From positions 10,146 through 74,145 of the forward strand of contig JBJXGH010000002.1 of the NCBI GenBank assembly GCA_046153685.1: a DNA stretch of 64,000 nt. Direction: 5' to 3'. The DNA comes from CAMAPP01 sp046153685. Lineage in GTDB: Bacteria > Pseudomonadota > Alphaproteobacteria > CADEGL01. Both the position numbers and the translations under genes were made by a program. The notes under the pieces were generated by a model. That model was not told the DNA's origin. It worked only from the letters and a program-made list of their open reading frames with translations, and did no database searches. Of the stretch, positions 43,283 to 52,561 are shown piece after piece (the stretch's first letter is position 1; each line of letters opens with the position of its first letter).

Positions 43283-44368
43283 ATGTTCGACACCAAGCAG
43301 CCTTGGTTGACGCGTCGGCGCTTCATGGCGGCAAGCTCGGCCGCCATCGCAATGTCTCTGGTGCCAGGAGGCGCTTTCGCGCAAACCAAGAAGGGCCGCA
43401 AAAAGCTCAATATCTACAATTTCGACACCTATATCGGCGAAAGCACGCTGGCCGATTTCACCGCCCGCAGCGGCCTAGCCGTGCGCTACGACACCTACGC
43501 CAGCAACGAGGAATTGTTCGCCAAGCTGAAGAGGAAAAATCCCGGCTACGACATCATCGTGCCCAGCGACTACATGATCGAGACGATGATCGGTGCCAAG
43601 CTATTGCTGGCACTCGATCACGCAAAACTGCCCAACCTCGCCCATATCGCGCCCGCGTTCACCGATCCGCCCTTCGATCCGGGCATGAAACACTCCGTAC
43701 CCTATATGTGGGGAACGGTCGGCATCGGTTACCGGAAATCCAAGGTCCAGGGCATTCCCGTGACCTGGTCCTATATCTTCGGCCCCGAGGCCAATGCCTA
43801 TAAGGGCCGCATCGTGCCCATCGACGACATGCGCGTCGTGCTCGGTGCCGCGCTCAAATATCTCGGCTACAGTCTGAACACCACCAAAGCCGAGGAAATC
43901 GCCAAGGCGCGCGATCTGGTGATCCAGGCCAAGAAGAACTTCAAATCGTTCTCACCCGATTCCGGCCAGGACATGCTGCTGGCGGGCGATGCCGATTTGG
44001 TCATCGAATATAATGGCGACATCGTCCAAGTTCAGCGCAAGGACAAGGATCTGGCGTACGTGCTGCCCAAGGAGGGCGGACAGCGCTGGACCGATTGCCT
44101 GTGCATTCCCAGGGGCGCACCCAATGTCGAGGCGGCGCACGCCTTCATCGATTTCGTCCACGGGGCGAAGGAAAACGCCCATATCGTGAATACGATCCAT
44201 TACGCGACGCCAAACGCCGAAGGACGAAAGCTGCAATCCGCCGAGGACAAGCAGAATCCGGCGATCTATCCATCGGAGGAGGCGATCGTGCGCTGCGAAA
44301 CCATGATCGATCTCGGCAAGGCGACGAAGCTCTACGACCAGGCCTGGACGAAGATCAAGGCCAGCTAG
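43283..44368 (+). CDS. potD: Polyamine-type ABC transporter substrate-binding protein
   Basis: 361 aa. Twin-arginine-type leader: TRRRFMAASSAAIAMSLVPGGAFAQ, then KLNIYNFDTYIGESTLADFTARSG, the usual N-terminus of PotD/PotF-like proteins, and YDIIVPSDYMIETMI. Periplasmic protein expected to bind putrescine or spermidine; other cationic amines are possible. First gene of potD-B-C-A (E. coli has A-B-C-D order). Confidence 0.92.
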   Translation: MFDTKQPWLTRRRFMAASSAAIAMSLVPGGAFAQTKKGRKKLNIYNFDTYIGESTLADFTARSGLAVRYDTYASNEELFAKLKRKNPGYDIIVPSDYMIETMIGAKLLLALDHAKLPNLAHIAPAFTDPPFDPGMKHSVPYMWGTVGIGYRKSKVQGIPVTWSYIFGPEANAYKGRIVPIDDMRVVLGAALKYLGYSLNTTKAEEIAKARDLVIQAKKNFKSFSPDSGQDMLLAGDADLVIEYNGDIVQVQRKDKDLAYVLPKEGGQRWTDCLCIPRGAPNVEAAHAFIDFVHGAKENAHIVNTIHYATPNAEGRKLQSAEDKQNPAIYPSEEAIVRCETMIDLGKATKLYDQAWTKIKAS

Positions 44369-44382
44369 GCAAGAGGTCCGCG

Positions 44383-45303
44383 ATGGACGATGGCAGGCGC
44401 GCGGCGGACGATTGGCGGCGCGCGCGCGGGACGTTCCTTGCCCTTTTCGGTCCCGGAAGCGCGTGGCTGGCCGTGTTTTTCACCGCGCCGCTCGCCCTCA
44501 TCTGGCTCTACGGTTTCAGCGAAAGCGATCGCTTCGGCGATCCGACACTCGTTCCGACGGCCGAGAACTACGAACGTGCCTTCGAGTGGGTGCATCTCGC
44601 CATCGCGGCGAAGTCGGCGCGCATCGCGGCCGAGGTCACGGCGATCTCGGTTCTGATCGGATTTCCGGTGGCGCTCGGCATCGCGTTCGCGCCCGCGCGC
44701 TGGAAAACCCCGCTGCTGGTGCTCGTCATGTTGCCGTTCTGGACCAATCTTCTGATCCGCACCTATGCCTGGATCGCCGTGTTGCGCACGCGCGGCTATT
44801 TGAACGGCGCCCTCGAATATCTCCACGCGCGCGCGACCGTCGTGGCGGACGCGCTCGGCCTACCCGGATTGTTCGGCGCCTTCGCGCCGCTCAATCTACT
44901 CTACCAGGAATCGGCTGTGATCGTGGCACTCGTCCACCTTCATCTGCCGTTCCTGGTGCTGCCGCTCTATGCCGTACTTGATCGCATGGATCGCTCGCTG
45001 ATCGAGGCCAGCCTCGATTTGGGCGCGAGCCAATGGCTGACGTTTCGCGCGGTAATCGTGCCGACGGCGATGCCGGGCCTCGTCACCGGCGCCCTGCTGG
45101 TGTTCATCTTGTGCCTCGGCAATTTCGTCGTGCCCGACCTGCTAGGCGGCACGGACGCCATCATGCTCGGCAATCTCATAGCCCAGCAATTCGGCGCGGC
45201 GCGCGACTGGCCCTTCGGCGCGGTTTTGTCGCTGCTTTTGCTTTACGCGACCTTTCTCGCGCTTTGGCTGCGGGCGCGTCTTGCGCGCGGGCGGGCGGCG
45301 TGA
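44383..45303 (+). CDS. potB: ABC transporter permease, PotB type
   Basis: 306 aa, six hydrophobic segments beginning at about residue 22 (AWLAVFFTAPLALIWLYGF). The ABC permease coupling loop is EASLDLGASQWLTFRAVIVPTAMPG. 14 bp after potD; the stop overlaps the potC GTG. Confidence 0.92.
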   Translation: MDDGRRAADDWRRARGTFLALFGPGSAWLAVFFTAPLALIWLYGFSESDRFGDPTLVPTAENYERAFEWVHLAIAAKSARIAAEVTAISVLIGFPVALGIAFAPARWKTPLLVLVMLPFWTNLLIRTYAWIAVLRTRGYLNGALEYLHARATVVADALGLPGLFGAFAPLNLLYQESAVIVALVHLHLPFLVLPLYAVLDRMDRSLIEASLDLGASQWLTFRAVIVPTAMPGLVTGALLVFILCLGNFVVPDLLGGTDAIMLGNLIAQQFGAARDWPFGAVLSLLLLYATFLALWLRARLARGRAA

Positions 45304-46100
45304 CGGCGGCGCCGCTCGACTATGCGCGCCGCGCCTGGATGAAGGCGGTCTTCGCCGTCACCTTTCTGTTCCTATACTTCCCGATCGTCGCCCTCATCGT
45401 CTTCAGCTTCAACAGCGGCACGCGCGGCGTGGCATGGGAAGGTTTCACCTTCGCCCACTACATCAAGGCCTACGGCAACGAGCAACTCCACGAGGCATTC
45501 GTGAACAGCCTCGTCGTCGCCGTCGTGTCCTCCGTCTTGGCTACGGTGCTCGGCGCGGGGCTTGGCGTGGGGCTGCAACGTTTCCGCTTTCCCGGGCGCG
45601 CGGCCTTCGAGGGCTGGCTGTATCTGCCGGTCGCCATTCCGGAGATTTGCATGGCCGTGGCCTTGCTCGCCTTCTTCGCGGCGCTCGACATCGATTTGGG
45701 CCTGCCGACCGTCATCGCCGGCCATGTCGCCTTTTCCATCCCGTTCGTCGCGCTAGTCGTGCGCGCGCGTTACCGGCGATTCGATCCGGCGCTGGCCGAG
45801 GCGAGCCGCGATCTCGGCGCGAGCGAGTGGCAAACCTTTAGCCGCATCGTCTTGCCCTATCTCGCGCCGGCTCTCGCGGCGGGGGCGCTGCTCGCCTTCA
45901 CGCTGTCGATCGACGATTTCGTCATCACCTTCTTCACCACCGGCCCCGGCTCGACCACCCTGCCGGTCAAGATCTATTCCATGGTCCGCTTAGGCGTCTC
46001 ACCCGAGATCAACGCAGCCTCGACCGTGCTGATCGCGCTCACCGCCGCATTGGTGGTGTTGGTCGCGCGCCTTCAGGGCCGCAAGGTGCTTGCGTCATGA
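45300..46100 (+). CDS. potC: ABC transporter permease, PotC type
   Basis: 266 aa from a GTG overlapping the potB stop (ATG 13 codons later is an alternative). Six membrane segments (AVTFLFLYFPIVALIVFSF first); coupling loop EASRDLGASEWQTFSRIVLPYLAPAL; FTLSIDDFVITFFTTGPG is typical of PotC. Its stop overlaps the first of two micro-ORFs that precede potA. Confidence 0.92.
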   Translation: MTAAPLDYARRAWMKAVFAVTFLFLYFPIVALIVFSFNSGTRGVAWEGFTFAHYIKAYGNEQLHEAFVNSLVVAVVSSVLATVLGAGLGVGLQRFRFPGRAAFEGWLYLPVAIPEICMAVALLAFFAALDIDLGLPTVIAGHVAFSIPFVALVVRARYRRFDPALAEASRDLGASEWQTFSRIVLPYLAPALAAGALLAFTLSIDDFVITFFTTGPGSTTLPVKIYSMVRLGVSPEINAASTVLIALTAALVVLVARLQGRKVLAS

Positions 46101-46164
46101 GCGCGCCTCCGGAGTTCTCGTCATGAGTGCGCCTCCGGAGTTCTCGTCATGAGTGCGCCTCCGG
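46097..46164. repeat. 26-bp tandem repeat at the potC/potA junction with two 9-codon ORFs
   Basis: Two full 26-bp copies (46097-46122, 46123-46148) and a 16-bp partial third (46149-46164) of ATGAGYGCGCCTCCGGAGTTCTCGTC. Each copy begins with ATGA overlapping the previous stop. The first two encode MSAPPEFSS then stop (46097-46126, 46123-46152); the third opens potA. Confidence 0.9.
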
Positions 46165-47252
46165 CGCTCGCGGCGCGCGAGTTGTCGAAGCGCTTCCCCG
46201 ACGGCACGCTCGCCGTTGACCGCGTCAGCTTCGAGATCGCGCCCGGCGAGTTTTTCGCCCTGCTTGGCCCTTCGGGATGCGGCAAGACGACGCTCTTGCG
46301 CATGTTCGCCGGGCTCGAAATCCCGAGCGGCGGGCGAGTCGAAATCCAGGGCGCGGACATGACCGCCATCGCGCCCAATCGCCGACCGGTCAACATGGTG
46401 TTCCAGTCCTACGCATTGTTCCCCCACATGACCGTGGCCCGGAACGTGGGCTATGGCCTATCGGTCACGCGCGTGCCCGAAGCCGAACTGCGGACCCGCG
46501 TGGCCGAGGCGCTGGCGCTGGTGCGGATGGAGGAATTCGGCGGCCGGATGCCCGATGCCCTTTCGGGCGGCCAGCGCCAGCGCGTGGCGCTGGCCCGGGC
46601 ATTGGTGAAACGTCCCCTCGTTCTGCTGCTCGACGAGCCTCTGGCCGCGCTCGACGCCGCGCTGCGCGCCGCCATGCGCGCGGAATTGGTGAATTTGCAG
46701 CGCAAACTCGGCATCGCCTTCGTCTTCGTGACGCACGATCAGGACGAGGCACTGTCGATAGCGGACCGCATCGCGGTCATGGACGCGGGCCGCGTGCGCC
46801 AGCTCGCCGACCCCCGGACGCTTTATGACGCGCCCAATAGCCGTTTCGTCGCCACCTTCATCGGTAAAGCCAATCTGTTCGAGGCGCGCATCGCCGAGCA
46901 CGCACATGGCCACCTCCGGATCGAATCGGACGCGCTGGGCGCTGTCGTGCTCGGCGGAGCGAGCGTAATCGGCGGCACCTTTGCCGCGGGCGGGCGCATC
47001 GCCTTGGCCATACGCCCCGAGCGCGTGGCCATGGGCGAAGACGAGCCCGAAGCCGCGCGCATATCCGTGCGCGCGCGCTTGGCCGAGATCGCCTATTACG
47101 GCAAAGAAACCGAATACACCTTCCACGGCCCTGCCGGCGCGCGCATCGTCGTGCGCCGGCCCAATGCGGGCGATAGCGCGCGGCCGAGCGTGCGGGGCGA
47201 CGAACGGTGGCTGTCGTGGCGCGAGGAGGACATGATCGTGCTTACCGATTAG
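46149..47252 (+). CDS. potA: ABC transporter ATP-binding protein, PotA type
   Basis: 367 aa. Walker A GPSGCGKTTLL, signature LSGGQRQRVALARAL, Walker B LLLLDEPLAALD, H-loop VFVTHDQDEAL; C-terminal TOBE-like domain (about 270-367). Energises the PotBC permease. Start is the third ATG of a repeat array, each preceded by GGAG. Its 3' end overlaps the APC permease gene by 4 bp on the other strand. Confidence 0.94.
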   Translation: MSAPPALAARELSKRFPDGTLAVDRVSFEIAPGEFFALLGPSGCGKTTLLRMFAGLEIPSGGRVEIQGADMTAIAPNRRPVNMVFQSYALFPHMTVARNVGYGLSVTRVPEAELRTRVAEALALVRMEEFGGRMPDALSGGQRQRVALARALVKRPLVLLLDEPLAALDAALRAAMRAELVNLQRKLGIAFVFVTHDQDEALSIADRIAVMDAGRVRQLADPRTLYDAPNSRFVATFIGKANLFEARIAEHAHGHLRIESDALGAVVLGGASVIGGTFAAGGRIALAIRPERVAMGEDEPEAARISVRARLAEIAYYGKETEYTFHGPAGARIVVRRPNAGDSARPSVRGDERWLSWREEDMIVLTD

Positions 47253-48490
47253 GTCAGTGCCGCCACCATGAGCGCAAGACAGCTTAGGGCCGCGAGCGGC
47301 GGCACCCAGCGCGGCGCGCGAATCGCGAGGTCCGGGCGAGGTTCGCGAATCTGAACTCGCCAAAGCCCGGCGCTGACCAGGGCGAAAACCGCGAGCGTAA
47401 GCGCGCTCGTCATCGCGACCAGCCAGCCGAAATCGAGGACGGCTGCGAGCACGAGGACCATGGCGCCGCAAGCGAGCGTGGCATGGGTCGGCACCGCATG
47501 GCGCGCGCCCAAATGGCCGAGCCAAGGAGGCAGCCAGCCGCGCCGGGACATGCCGTAGGCGAGACGCGCCACCATGATGATTTCGACCAGAACGCCGTTG
47601 AGCGTGGCGATGAGGGCGATACCGGTAAACCAAGTTCCGCAGCCATGGCCGCGCGCCTCGATCACGCGGCAGAGCGCCAAGGGCGAGCGGGCCAAGTCCT
47701 CGGGCGCAACCACAGCGACCGCCACCAGAGCGACGCCGGAGTAAAGCAGCGTCGAAATCAGCACCGCGAGCACGATAGCGCGCGGCAGGGCAGTAATCAC
47801 GTCTCGGGTTTCCTCGGCCATGTTGGCCATGGTCTCGAAACCGATGAAGGCGAAGAACGCGATGAACGCGCCGCTCGCCACGCCGAGAAGCGTGGCGGTC
47901 GCGGGCACGCCCTCGGGCAAATATGCCGAAAGCGATGACGGCACGGCTGCAATACCCGTTGCCATCACGAACAAAAGACCCGCGATTTCGACCACCGTGA
48001 TCACCGCCGCGACCGAGACGCTCTCGACCACGCCCCGGCATGCCAGCGCCGTGAACACGGCGACGATGAGCGCCGCGCCCAAGGGCTCGGAGACCGGAAT
48101 CAATTGGGCGAGAAAGCCCGCTCCACCGCGCGCAATCGAGGACGCGGCAACCATCGCCGCGCCCGCCACGGCGATTCCGGTGGCGCGCGCCAGCACGGGC
48201 GAGCCGAAGGCGACTTGCACATAGGCGGCGGCGCCGGCGGCTTCGGGGAAGCGGGCGGTGAATTCGGCATAAACAAGCCCCGTCAGCGCGGCGAGCGCGC
48301 CCGCAACGGCGAACGCGATGGGCGCCATCGCGCCCGCTTCGGCCACGACCTGACCCACGGCAACATAGATGCCGGCGCCGATGATGGTGCCAAGACCATA
48401 GGCCAGAACGAGCGGCATCCCGAGCGCGCGGCGAAGGCGCGGCGGGCCGGGCGGTTTCGGGGCGCCGTCGGGCGCCGTCTCATGCGACAT
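47249..48490 (-). CDS. APC-family amino acid permease
   Basis: 413 aa, about 12 hydrophobic helices. The first helix has GTIIGAGIYVAVGQVVAEAG, the APC family's GxxIGxG-like substrate motif. GFETMANMAEETRDVITALPRAIV is the conserved intracellular stretch. Imports amino acids or amines; the substrate is not inferable, though placement next to pot genes hints at amine or amino acid use. Convergent with potA. Confidence 0.9.
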   Translation of the reverse strand: MSHETAPDGAPKPPGPPRLRRALGMPLVLAYGLGTIIGAGIYVAVGQVVAEAGAMAPIAFAVAGALAALTGLVYAEFTARFPEAAGAAAYVQVAFGSPVLARATGIAVAGAAMVAASSIARGGAGFLAQLIPVSEPLGAALIVAVFTALACRGVVESVSVAAVITVVEIAGLLFVMATGIAAVPSSLSAYLPEGVPATATLLGVASGAFIAFFAFIGFETMANMAEETRDVITALPRAIVLAVLISTLLYSGVALVAVAVVAPEDLARSPLALCRVIEARGHGCGTWFTGIALIATLNGVLVEIIMVARLAYGMSRRGWLPPWLGHLGARHAVPTHATLACGAMVLVLAAVLDFGWLVAMTSALTLAVFALVSAGLWRVQIREPRPDLAIRAPRWVPPLAALSCLALMVAALT

Positions 48491-48574
48491 AAAATACCCA
48501 TCTTCCGGCGGGTCGATCAGGTCGATGCCGCCTTATCGAGAAAGCTAATTTTATCACCCCGGGCTGCACGGCCA

Positions 48575-48588
48575 TTGACCTATCTCAG
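48575..48588. promoter_or_regulatory. FNR/FixK-like box (7 of 8 positions) before the APH/AAA gene
   Basis: TTGACCTATCTCAG matches TTGA-N6-TCAA at 7 of 8 positions. It lies 72 bp before the ATG at 48661, and partners a perfect box at 50546-50559. Confidence 0.45.
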
Positions 48589-48660
48589 GGCGGGATGTTC
48601 ATGGTTTCGGTTCAGTGCGCAAATCCCGCGCACGCGAGGGCGCACGGCCGAAGGGCATCG

Positions 48661-50205
48661 ATGGTGACGCGCGACGCCGTCCAGGACCAGGTCATCGAAT
48701 TCTTGACCGACCCGCGCACGCACGGCGCGCCGGTCGAGCGTATCGACACGCATTGCTCGATCGTTTTTCTCGCGGGCGAGCGCGCCCTCAAGCTCAAGCG
48801 CGCCATTCGCCTGCCCTATCTCGACTACTCGACCCTCGCGTTGCGCCGCGCCCTGTGCGAGGCCGAAGTCGCGTTGAACCGGCGCACGGCGCCGACGCTG
48901 TACCTCGGTACGGTGGCCGTCACGCGCGCGCCCGATGGCCGCCTCGCGCTCGACGGCCCTGGCGTGCCGGTCGAATACCTGGTGGACATGCGTCGCTTTC
49001 CTGACCAGGCGCTGTTCGAAGCCTTGGCGCGCGCGGGGCGGCTCGATTCCGCCCTGGTCGAGGATGCGGCGCGCGCGACCGCGCGCCTTCACACATGCGC
49101 CGAAATACACCGCGACCACGGCGGGCACGCCGCCTTGTCTTGGCTTCTCGACGCCAACGCCGAAGCGTTCGCACCCGCGATCCCGGAGGTGTTTTCCCGC
49201 GAGGACGTGGCCGGCCTCGGCCGCGCGCAACGCGCCGAGCTCGCGCGGCAATCAGTCCTGCTCGATGCGCGGCGCGAGGAAGGCCACGTGCGTCGTTGCC
49301 ATGGCGATTTGCATCTACGAAATATCGTGCTGCTCGACGGCCGCGCGACGCCGTTCGACGGCATCGAGTTCGACGACCGTCTGGCCTGCATCGATGTGCT
49401 GTACGATCTGGCTTTCCTGTTGATGGATTTGGCCCATCGCGGCCTTGACCGCTTGGCCAACGCGGCCTTCAACGCCTATCTCGAGGAAACGGACGAAGCG
49501 GGCGGCTTGGCGCTGTTGCCTTTGTTCCTGTCATTGCGCGCACGCGTGCGCGCCCATGTCGGCGCGCCCTCCGCCTCGCTGGCGCCCAACGCCTGCGAGG
49601 CCGAACGCCAGCGCGCGGCCGCGCGTGCCTATCTCGACCATGCCCGCGCCTGCCTCGGCCCTGCCCCGGCCATGCTCGTCGCCGTGGGCGGCTTGTCCGG
49701 CACGGGGAAAACCACCTTGGCGCGAGCCATCGCTCCGGCCATCGGCTCGTCGCCTGGAGCGTTGCTGCTGCGGAGCGACCTCTTGCGCAAGCGCCTCATG
49801 GGCGTCCAACCCTTGGAACGCCTGCCCGCGTCCGCCTATGGCCCCGAAACGGCGCGGCGCGTCTATGCCGAAATCGGCGAACGCGCCGCGTCGGCCTTGG
49901 GAGCGAACCGCTCGGTCATTGCCGATGCCGTCTTTGCCAAGCCCGAGGAACGCGATGCGATCGCCGCCATCGCGGCGCGCGCCGGCGTCAAGTTTCAAGC
50001 CATCTGGCTCGAAGCGCCGCTTGCGCTTCGCGGGTTGCGTTTGGACCGAAGGCTCAACGACGCCTCCGATGCCACGGCGGACATCGCCCGCGCGCAGGAC
50101 AGCTACGATATTGGGGCCATGGATTGGCCACGCATCGCCGCCACGAGCGAGCCGGACGCGGTCGCGGACGCGGCAGCGCGGTTGCTCGGCCTATCGATCA
50201 AATAA
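48661..50205 (+). CDS. APH-like kinase domain fused to AAA/P-loop kinase domain (Rv2004c type)
   Basis: 514 aa from ATG at 48661 (GAAGGG site); an ATG 22 codons upstream is possible. N-terminal half is aminoglycoside-phosphotransferase-like: ALKLKRAIRLPYLDYSTL, catalytic loop CHGDLHLRNIVLLDG and metal motif FDGIEFDDRLACIDVLYDLAFLLMD. C-terminal half is a P-loop kinase: VGGLSGTGKTTLARAIA. Relatives (for example mycobacterial Rv2004c) belong to low-oxygen regulons, in line with an FNR-like box upstream. The phosphorylated substrate is unknown. Convergent, 8-bp overlap with the next gene. Confidence 0.88.
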   Translation: MVTRDAVQDQVIEFLTDPRTHGAPVERIDTHCSIVFLAGERALKLKRAIRLPYLDYSTLALRRALCEAEVALNRRTAPTLYLGTVAVTRAPDGRLALDGPGVPVEYLVDMRRFPDQALFEALARAGRLDSALVEDAARATARLHTCAEIHRDHGGHAALSWLLDANAEAFAPAIPEVFSREDVAGLGRAQRAELARQSVLLDARREEGHVRRCHGDLHLRNIVLLDGRATPFDGIEFDDRLACIDVLYDLAFLLMDLAHRGLDRLANAAFNAYLEETDEAGGLALLPLFLSLRARVRAHVGAPSASLAPNACEAERQRAAARAYLDHARACLGPAPAMLVAVGGLSGTGKTTLARAIAPAIGSSPGALLLRSDLLRKRLMGVQPLERLPASAYGPETARRVYAEIGERAASALGANRSVIADAVFAKPEERDAIAAIAARAGVKFQAIWLEAPLALRGLRLDRRLNDASDATADIARAQDSYDIGAMDWPRIAATSEPDAVADAAARLLGLSIK

Positions 50206-50473
50206 TAGGCGCGCGTGCGTCTTCGTGATTGGCCACAAACTGGCAGAGAACGACTTTAAGCTTGAGGGCGTGCAGATGGTCGCCACGCGCGTGCGCCGAA
50301 GCGATGTCGTCCAGAATCATGCGGCGGATGACTGGCACGCCCTCGGCGGTGTGCAGCAAGTAGTTTCCAAGTTCGAGCGCCGCGAGCTGCGGGATGTGTT
50401 CGTGCTCGGCGATTGCCTTCACTTCTTCCTCGGACAACTCGCACAGAGCCAGGCAATCCCTGAAGGTCAACAC
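50198..50473 (-). CDS. Small conserved-looking protein, probable anaerobic regulon member
   Basis: 91 aa from GTG at 50473, chosen for its GGGAGG site 7 bp upstream; an ATG at 50503 is in frame. LTFRDCLALCELSEEEVKAIAEHEHIPQLAALELGNYLLHTAEGVPVIRRMILDDIASAHARGD is an all-helical, unnamed family. I recognise the pattern as common in alphaproteobacteria but know no function. A perfect TTGA-N6-TCAA box is centred about 80 bp upstream. Confidence 0.8.
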   Translation of the reverse strand: MLTFRDCLALCELSEEEVKAIAEHEHIPQLAALELGNYLLHTAEGVPVIRRMILDDIASAHARGDHLHALKLKVVLCQFVANHEDARAPII

Positions 50474-50545
50474 TTCGCGCCTCCCAACTTGCCCGCGCCA
50501 CATGACGGAACGGTTAAAGTTTAGTGACAAGACGCCTTGTGGCAA

Positions 50546-50559
50546 TTGACCTGAATCAA
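50546..50559. promoter_or_regulatory. FNR/FixK-type box upstream of the 91-aa gene
   Basis: TTGACCTGAATCAA is a complete TTGA-N6-TCAA palindrome. It lies 73-86 bp upstream of the GTG at 50473, right for activation by an FNR/FixK protein. Confidence 0.65.
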
Positions 50560-50589
50560 GGTGCACCCCGATGGGCGCAGCCTCGACCC

Positions 50590-52221
50590 TCAGGGTCGGG
50601 GCGGTAAAAGCCGCGAACGATCTCCCGCCGCCGCGGCTTCGAGTTCGGCGCGCGCGCGTTCGATGGCCGTCCCCCATTGACCGGGATGCCGTTGGCGGAA
50701 CAGGCGCATGGACGGATACCACGGATTGTCGTTCTCGCGATCCCTGAGCCAGAGCCAATGGGCGACGAAGGCGACGAGAACCCAAACCGGCCGGCCAAGG
50801 GCCCCCGCCAGGTGCGCAACCGCACTATCGGTCATGAGAACAAGGTCGAGCCCCGCGATTGCCGCCGCCGTATCGGCGAAATCGCCGAGCAAGGGCGCCA
50901 AATTCACGATCGGCGCACCGGCATCGACCGTCTTCAATTCGATTTCCGGCGGCCCCTTCTGCAGGCTGTACAACTGTACGCCGGGCAAGTCGAAGGCGTG
51001 CAGGAAGGCCGCCAATCGCAGGGCGCGGTCGCGATTGCCCTTGAAGGTAATGCTGCCTGACCAGACGATGCCGACTTTGAGCTTGGCGCCGGCGCGGGCG
51101 AAGATTTCGTCAAATTTCAGCGCGCGCCCGCTGGGAATATTCAGATACGGCACCTTGGCCGGCACGTCGGCGATGTCGGGCGTGAAATAGCGCGGCAGGC
51201 TCAGCAAGGGATAGACGAGGTCGTGGGGCGGGGGCAGGGCTGGCGGCCCGGTCATGGCACGCGGAACGAGTTCGTCAACGCCCAGGCCGGACATGAGTGT
51301 CATCAATTGGGGCTGACATTCGAGAATGACGGTTCCGCCGAGCGCCTTGACCATCGGCAGAAAGCGCGCGCATTGGATGGTGTCGCCGAAGCCCTGTTCG
51401 CCGTAAAGAAACAATCTCTTGCCCGCGAAGCTCTTGCCGTCCCAGGCCGTGCCGGCGCGCTTGCGATGGCGCTGTTCGGTAAGCTCCCAGCGGGATTCGT
51501 ACGCCGGCCAGCCGCGCGCGTAGTCACCGAGATAGAGAAGCGCGCGCGCCCGGTCCCAGGAAGCATCGGGAAAATTCGGCTGCAGGGCAATCGCGCGATC
51601 ATAATGGCGCAGCCCTTCCTCGAAATGCCCCGCCTGCACATAGGAGACGCCTAGATTGTGGTGGATCTTGGCGTCATTCGGCTCTCGGGCGACCGCGATC
51701 TTATGCGCCTCGATCGCCGCTTCGATCTGGTGGTCGTCCTTGAGCGCGTTGCCGAGATTGCTGAATACGCCCGCGCTGTTGGGGTCGAGAGCTAGGGCGC
51801 GTTCGTAATACTGGACCGCATCCGCGTAACGATGCTGCATGCGCATGATGACGCCCAGCGCGTTGAGCGCCTGGGCAAGTGACGGCGCGCCGGCAACCGT
51901 GCCCGCTGCGCGTTCGAGCACGGCCACGACCCGACGGAACAGGATCTCGGCATCAAGATAACGCTTGGCTTCGTAGTGCTTCAGGCCGGCCTGGAATCCC
52001 TTCGTGATTTCCTCACCGGTCACGGGTCGGGCGTTTTGCACCGGTGCCACGGATCGAGGCGCCGCCGACTTTGCGACCGGAGGGGCCTTGGGTACTTGTC
52101 CGGGCTTTGGCGGCTGAGCCGTTGGGTGCTGAGGCGCGGCACCTTGTGGCGCTGGACCAGCCTGGCTTCGGCGTGCCGCCGCCGCTGCCGCCATGCGGCG
52201 GGATTTTCTATTCTCGACCAT
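50590..52221 (-). CDS. TPR protein with glycosyltransferase-9-like C-terminal domain
   Basis: 543 aa. Residues 1-70 are basic then Pro/Ala-rich and probably disordered. About 75-255 are TPR repeats (ALNALGVIMRMQHRYADAVQYYERALALDPNSAGVFSNLGNAL; IHHNLGVSYVQAG; WDRARALLYLGDYARGWPAYESRWE). The rest (270-530) has LFLYGEQGFGDTIQCARFLPMV, VGIVWSGSITFKGNRDRAL and DLVLMTDSAVAHLAGALGRPVWVLV, as in heptosyltransferase-like proteins that often follow TPR domains. Sugar donor and acceptor unknown; no signal peptide, so cytoplasmic. Confidence 0.86.
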   Translation of the reverse strand: MVENRKSRRMAAAAAARRSQAGPAPQGAAPQHPTAQPPKPGQVPKAPPVAKSAAPRSVAPVQNARPVTGEEITKGFQAGLKHYEAKRYLDAEILFRRVVAVLERAAGTVAGAPSLAQALNALGVIMRMQHRYADAVQYYERALALDPNSAGVFSNLGNALKDDHQIEAAIEAHKIAVAREPNDAKIHHNLGVSYVQAGHFEEGLRHYDRAIALQPNFPDASWDRARALLYLGDYARGWPAYESRWELTEQRHRKRAGTAWDGKSFAGKRLFLYGEQGFGDTIQCARFLPMVKALGGTVILECQPQLMTLMSGLGVDELVPRAMTGPPALPPPHDLVYPLLSLPRYFTPDIADVPAKVPYLNIPSGRALKFDEIFARAGAKLKVGIVWSGSITFKGNRDRALRLAAFLHAFDLPGVQLYSLQKGPPEIELKTVDAGAPIVNLAPLLGDFADTAAAIAGLDLVLMTDSAVAHLAGALGRPVWVLVAFVAHWLWLRDRENDNPWYPSMRLFRQRHPGQWGTAIERARAELEAAAAGDRSRLLPPRP

Positions 52222-52561
52222 GGCTCAATGTTCCAAATCCGTCCGCCACGCCTGCGGCAAGCCTTCGGAAACTATAGATAATTCTGGCTATGTCCGCCAT
52301 TCGTCCGATGCCGGAATTTATCGACAACCCGCCAGCCTTGTACGGCACAGTACATCCGTCACAATACATTCATGCTCATGTCGCAGAAATAATAGAGACC
52401 GTGCCCCAGATTGCCCCAGCGCGTTTCCACGCCCCCTTTTGCCCCACATAGAGAAGATAATGGGGGCATAGCGCGCGCGCTTCGTCGCCTGATCCGAATA
52501 TCCGTCACGGGCTGCAATTTCACGCCAATTCGATGCCTTATCCATGAACGAGGAAACCGCC
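52222..52561. promoter_or_regulatory. 340-bp divergent promoter region with TGTAC-N6-GTACA palindrome
   Basis: Noncoding gap between the divergent TPR gene and the phosphonate transporter operon; less GC-rich than its surroundings. It contains an inverted repeat TGTAC (52339-52343) N6 GTACA (52350-52354), possibly an operator. Reading frames in this gap resemble no known protein. Confidence 0.4.

Noticed and set aside
46458..48041. 527-codon minus-strand frame over potA and the permease gene
   Set aside because: Out of frame with the permease and antisense to potA; no recognisable domain.
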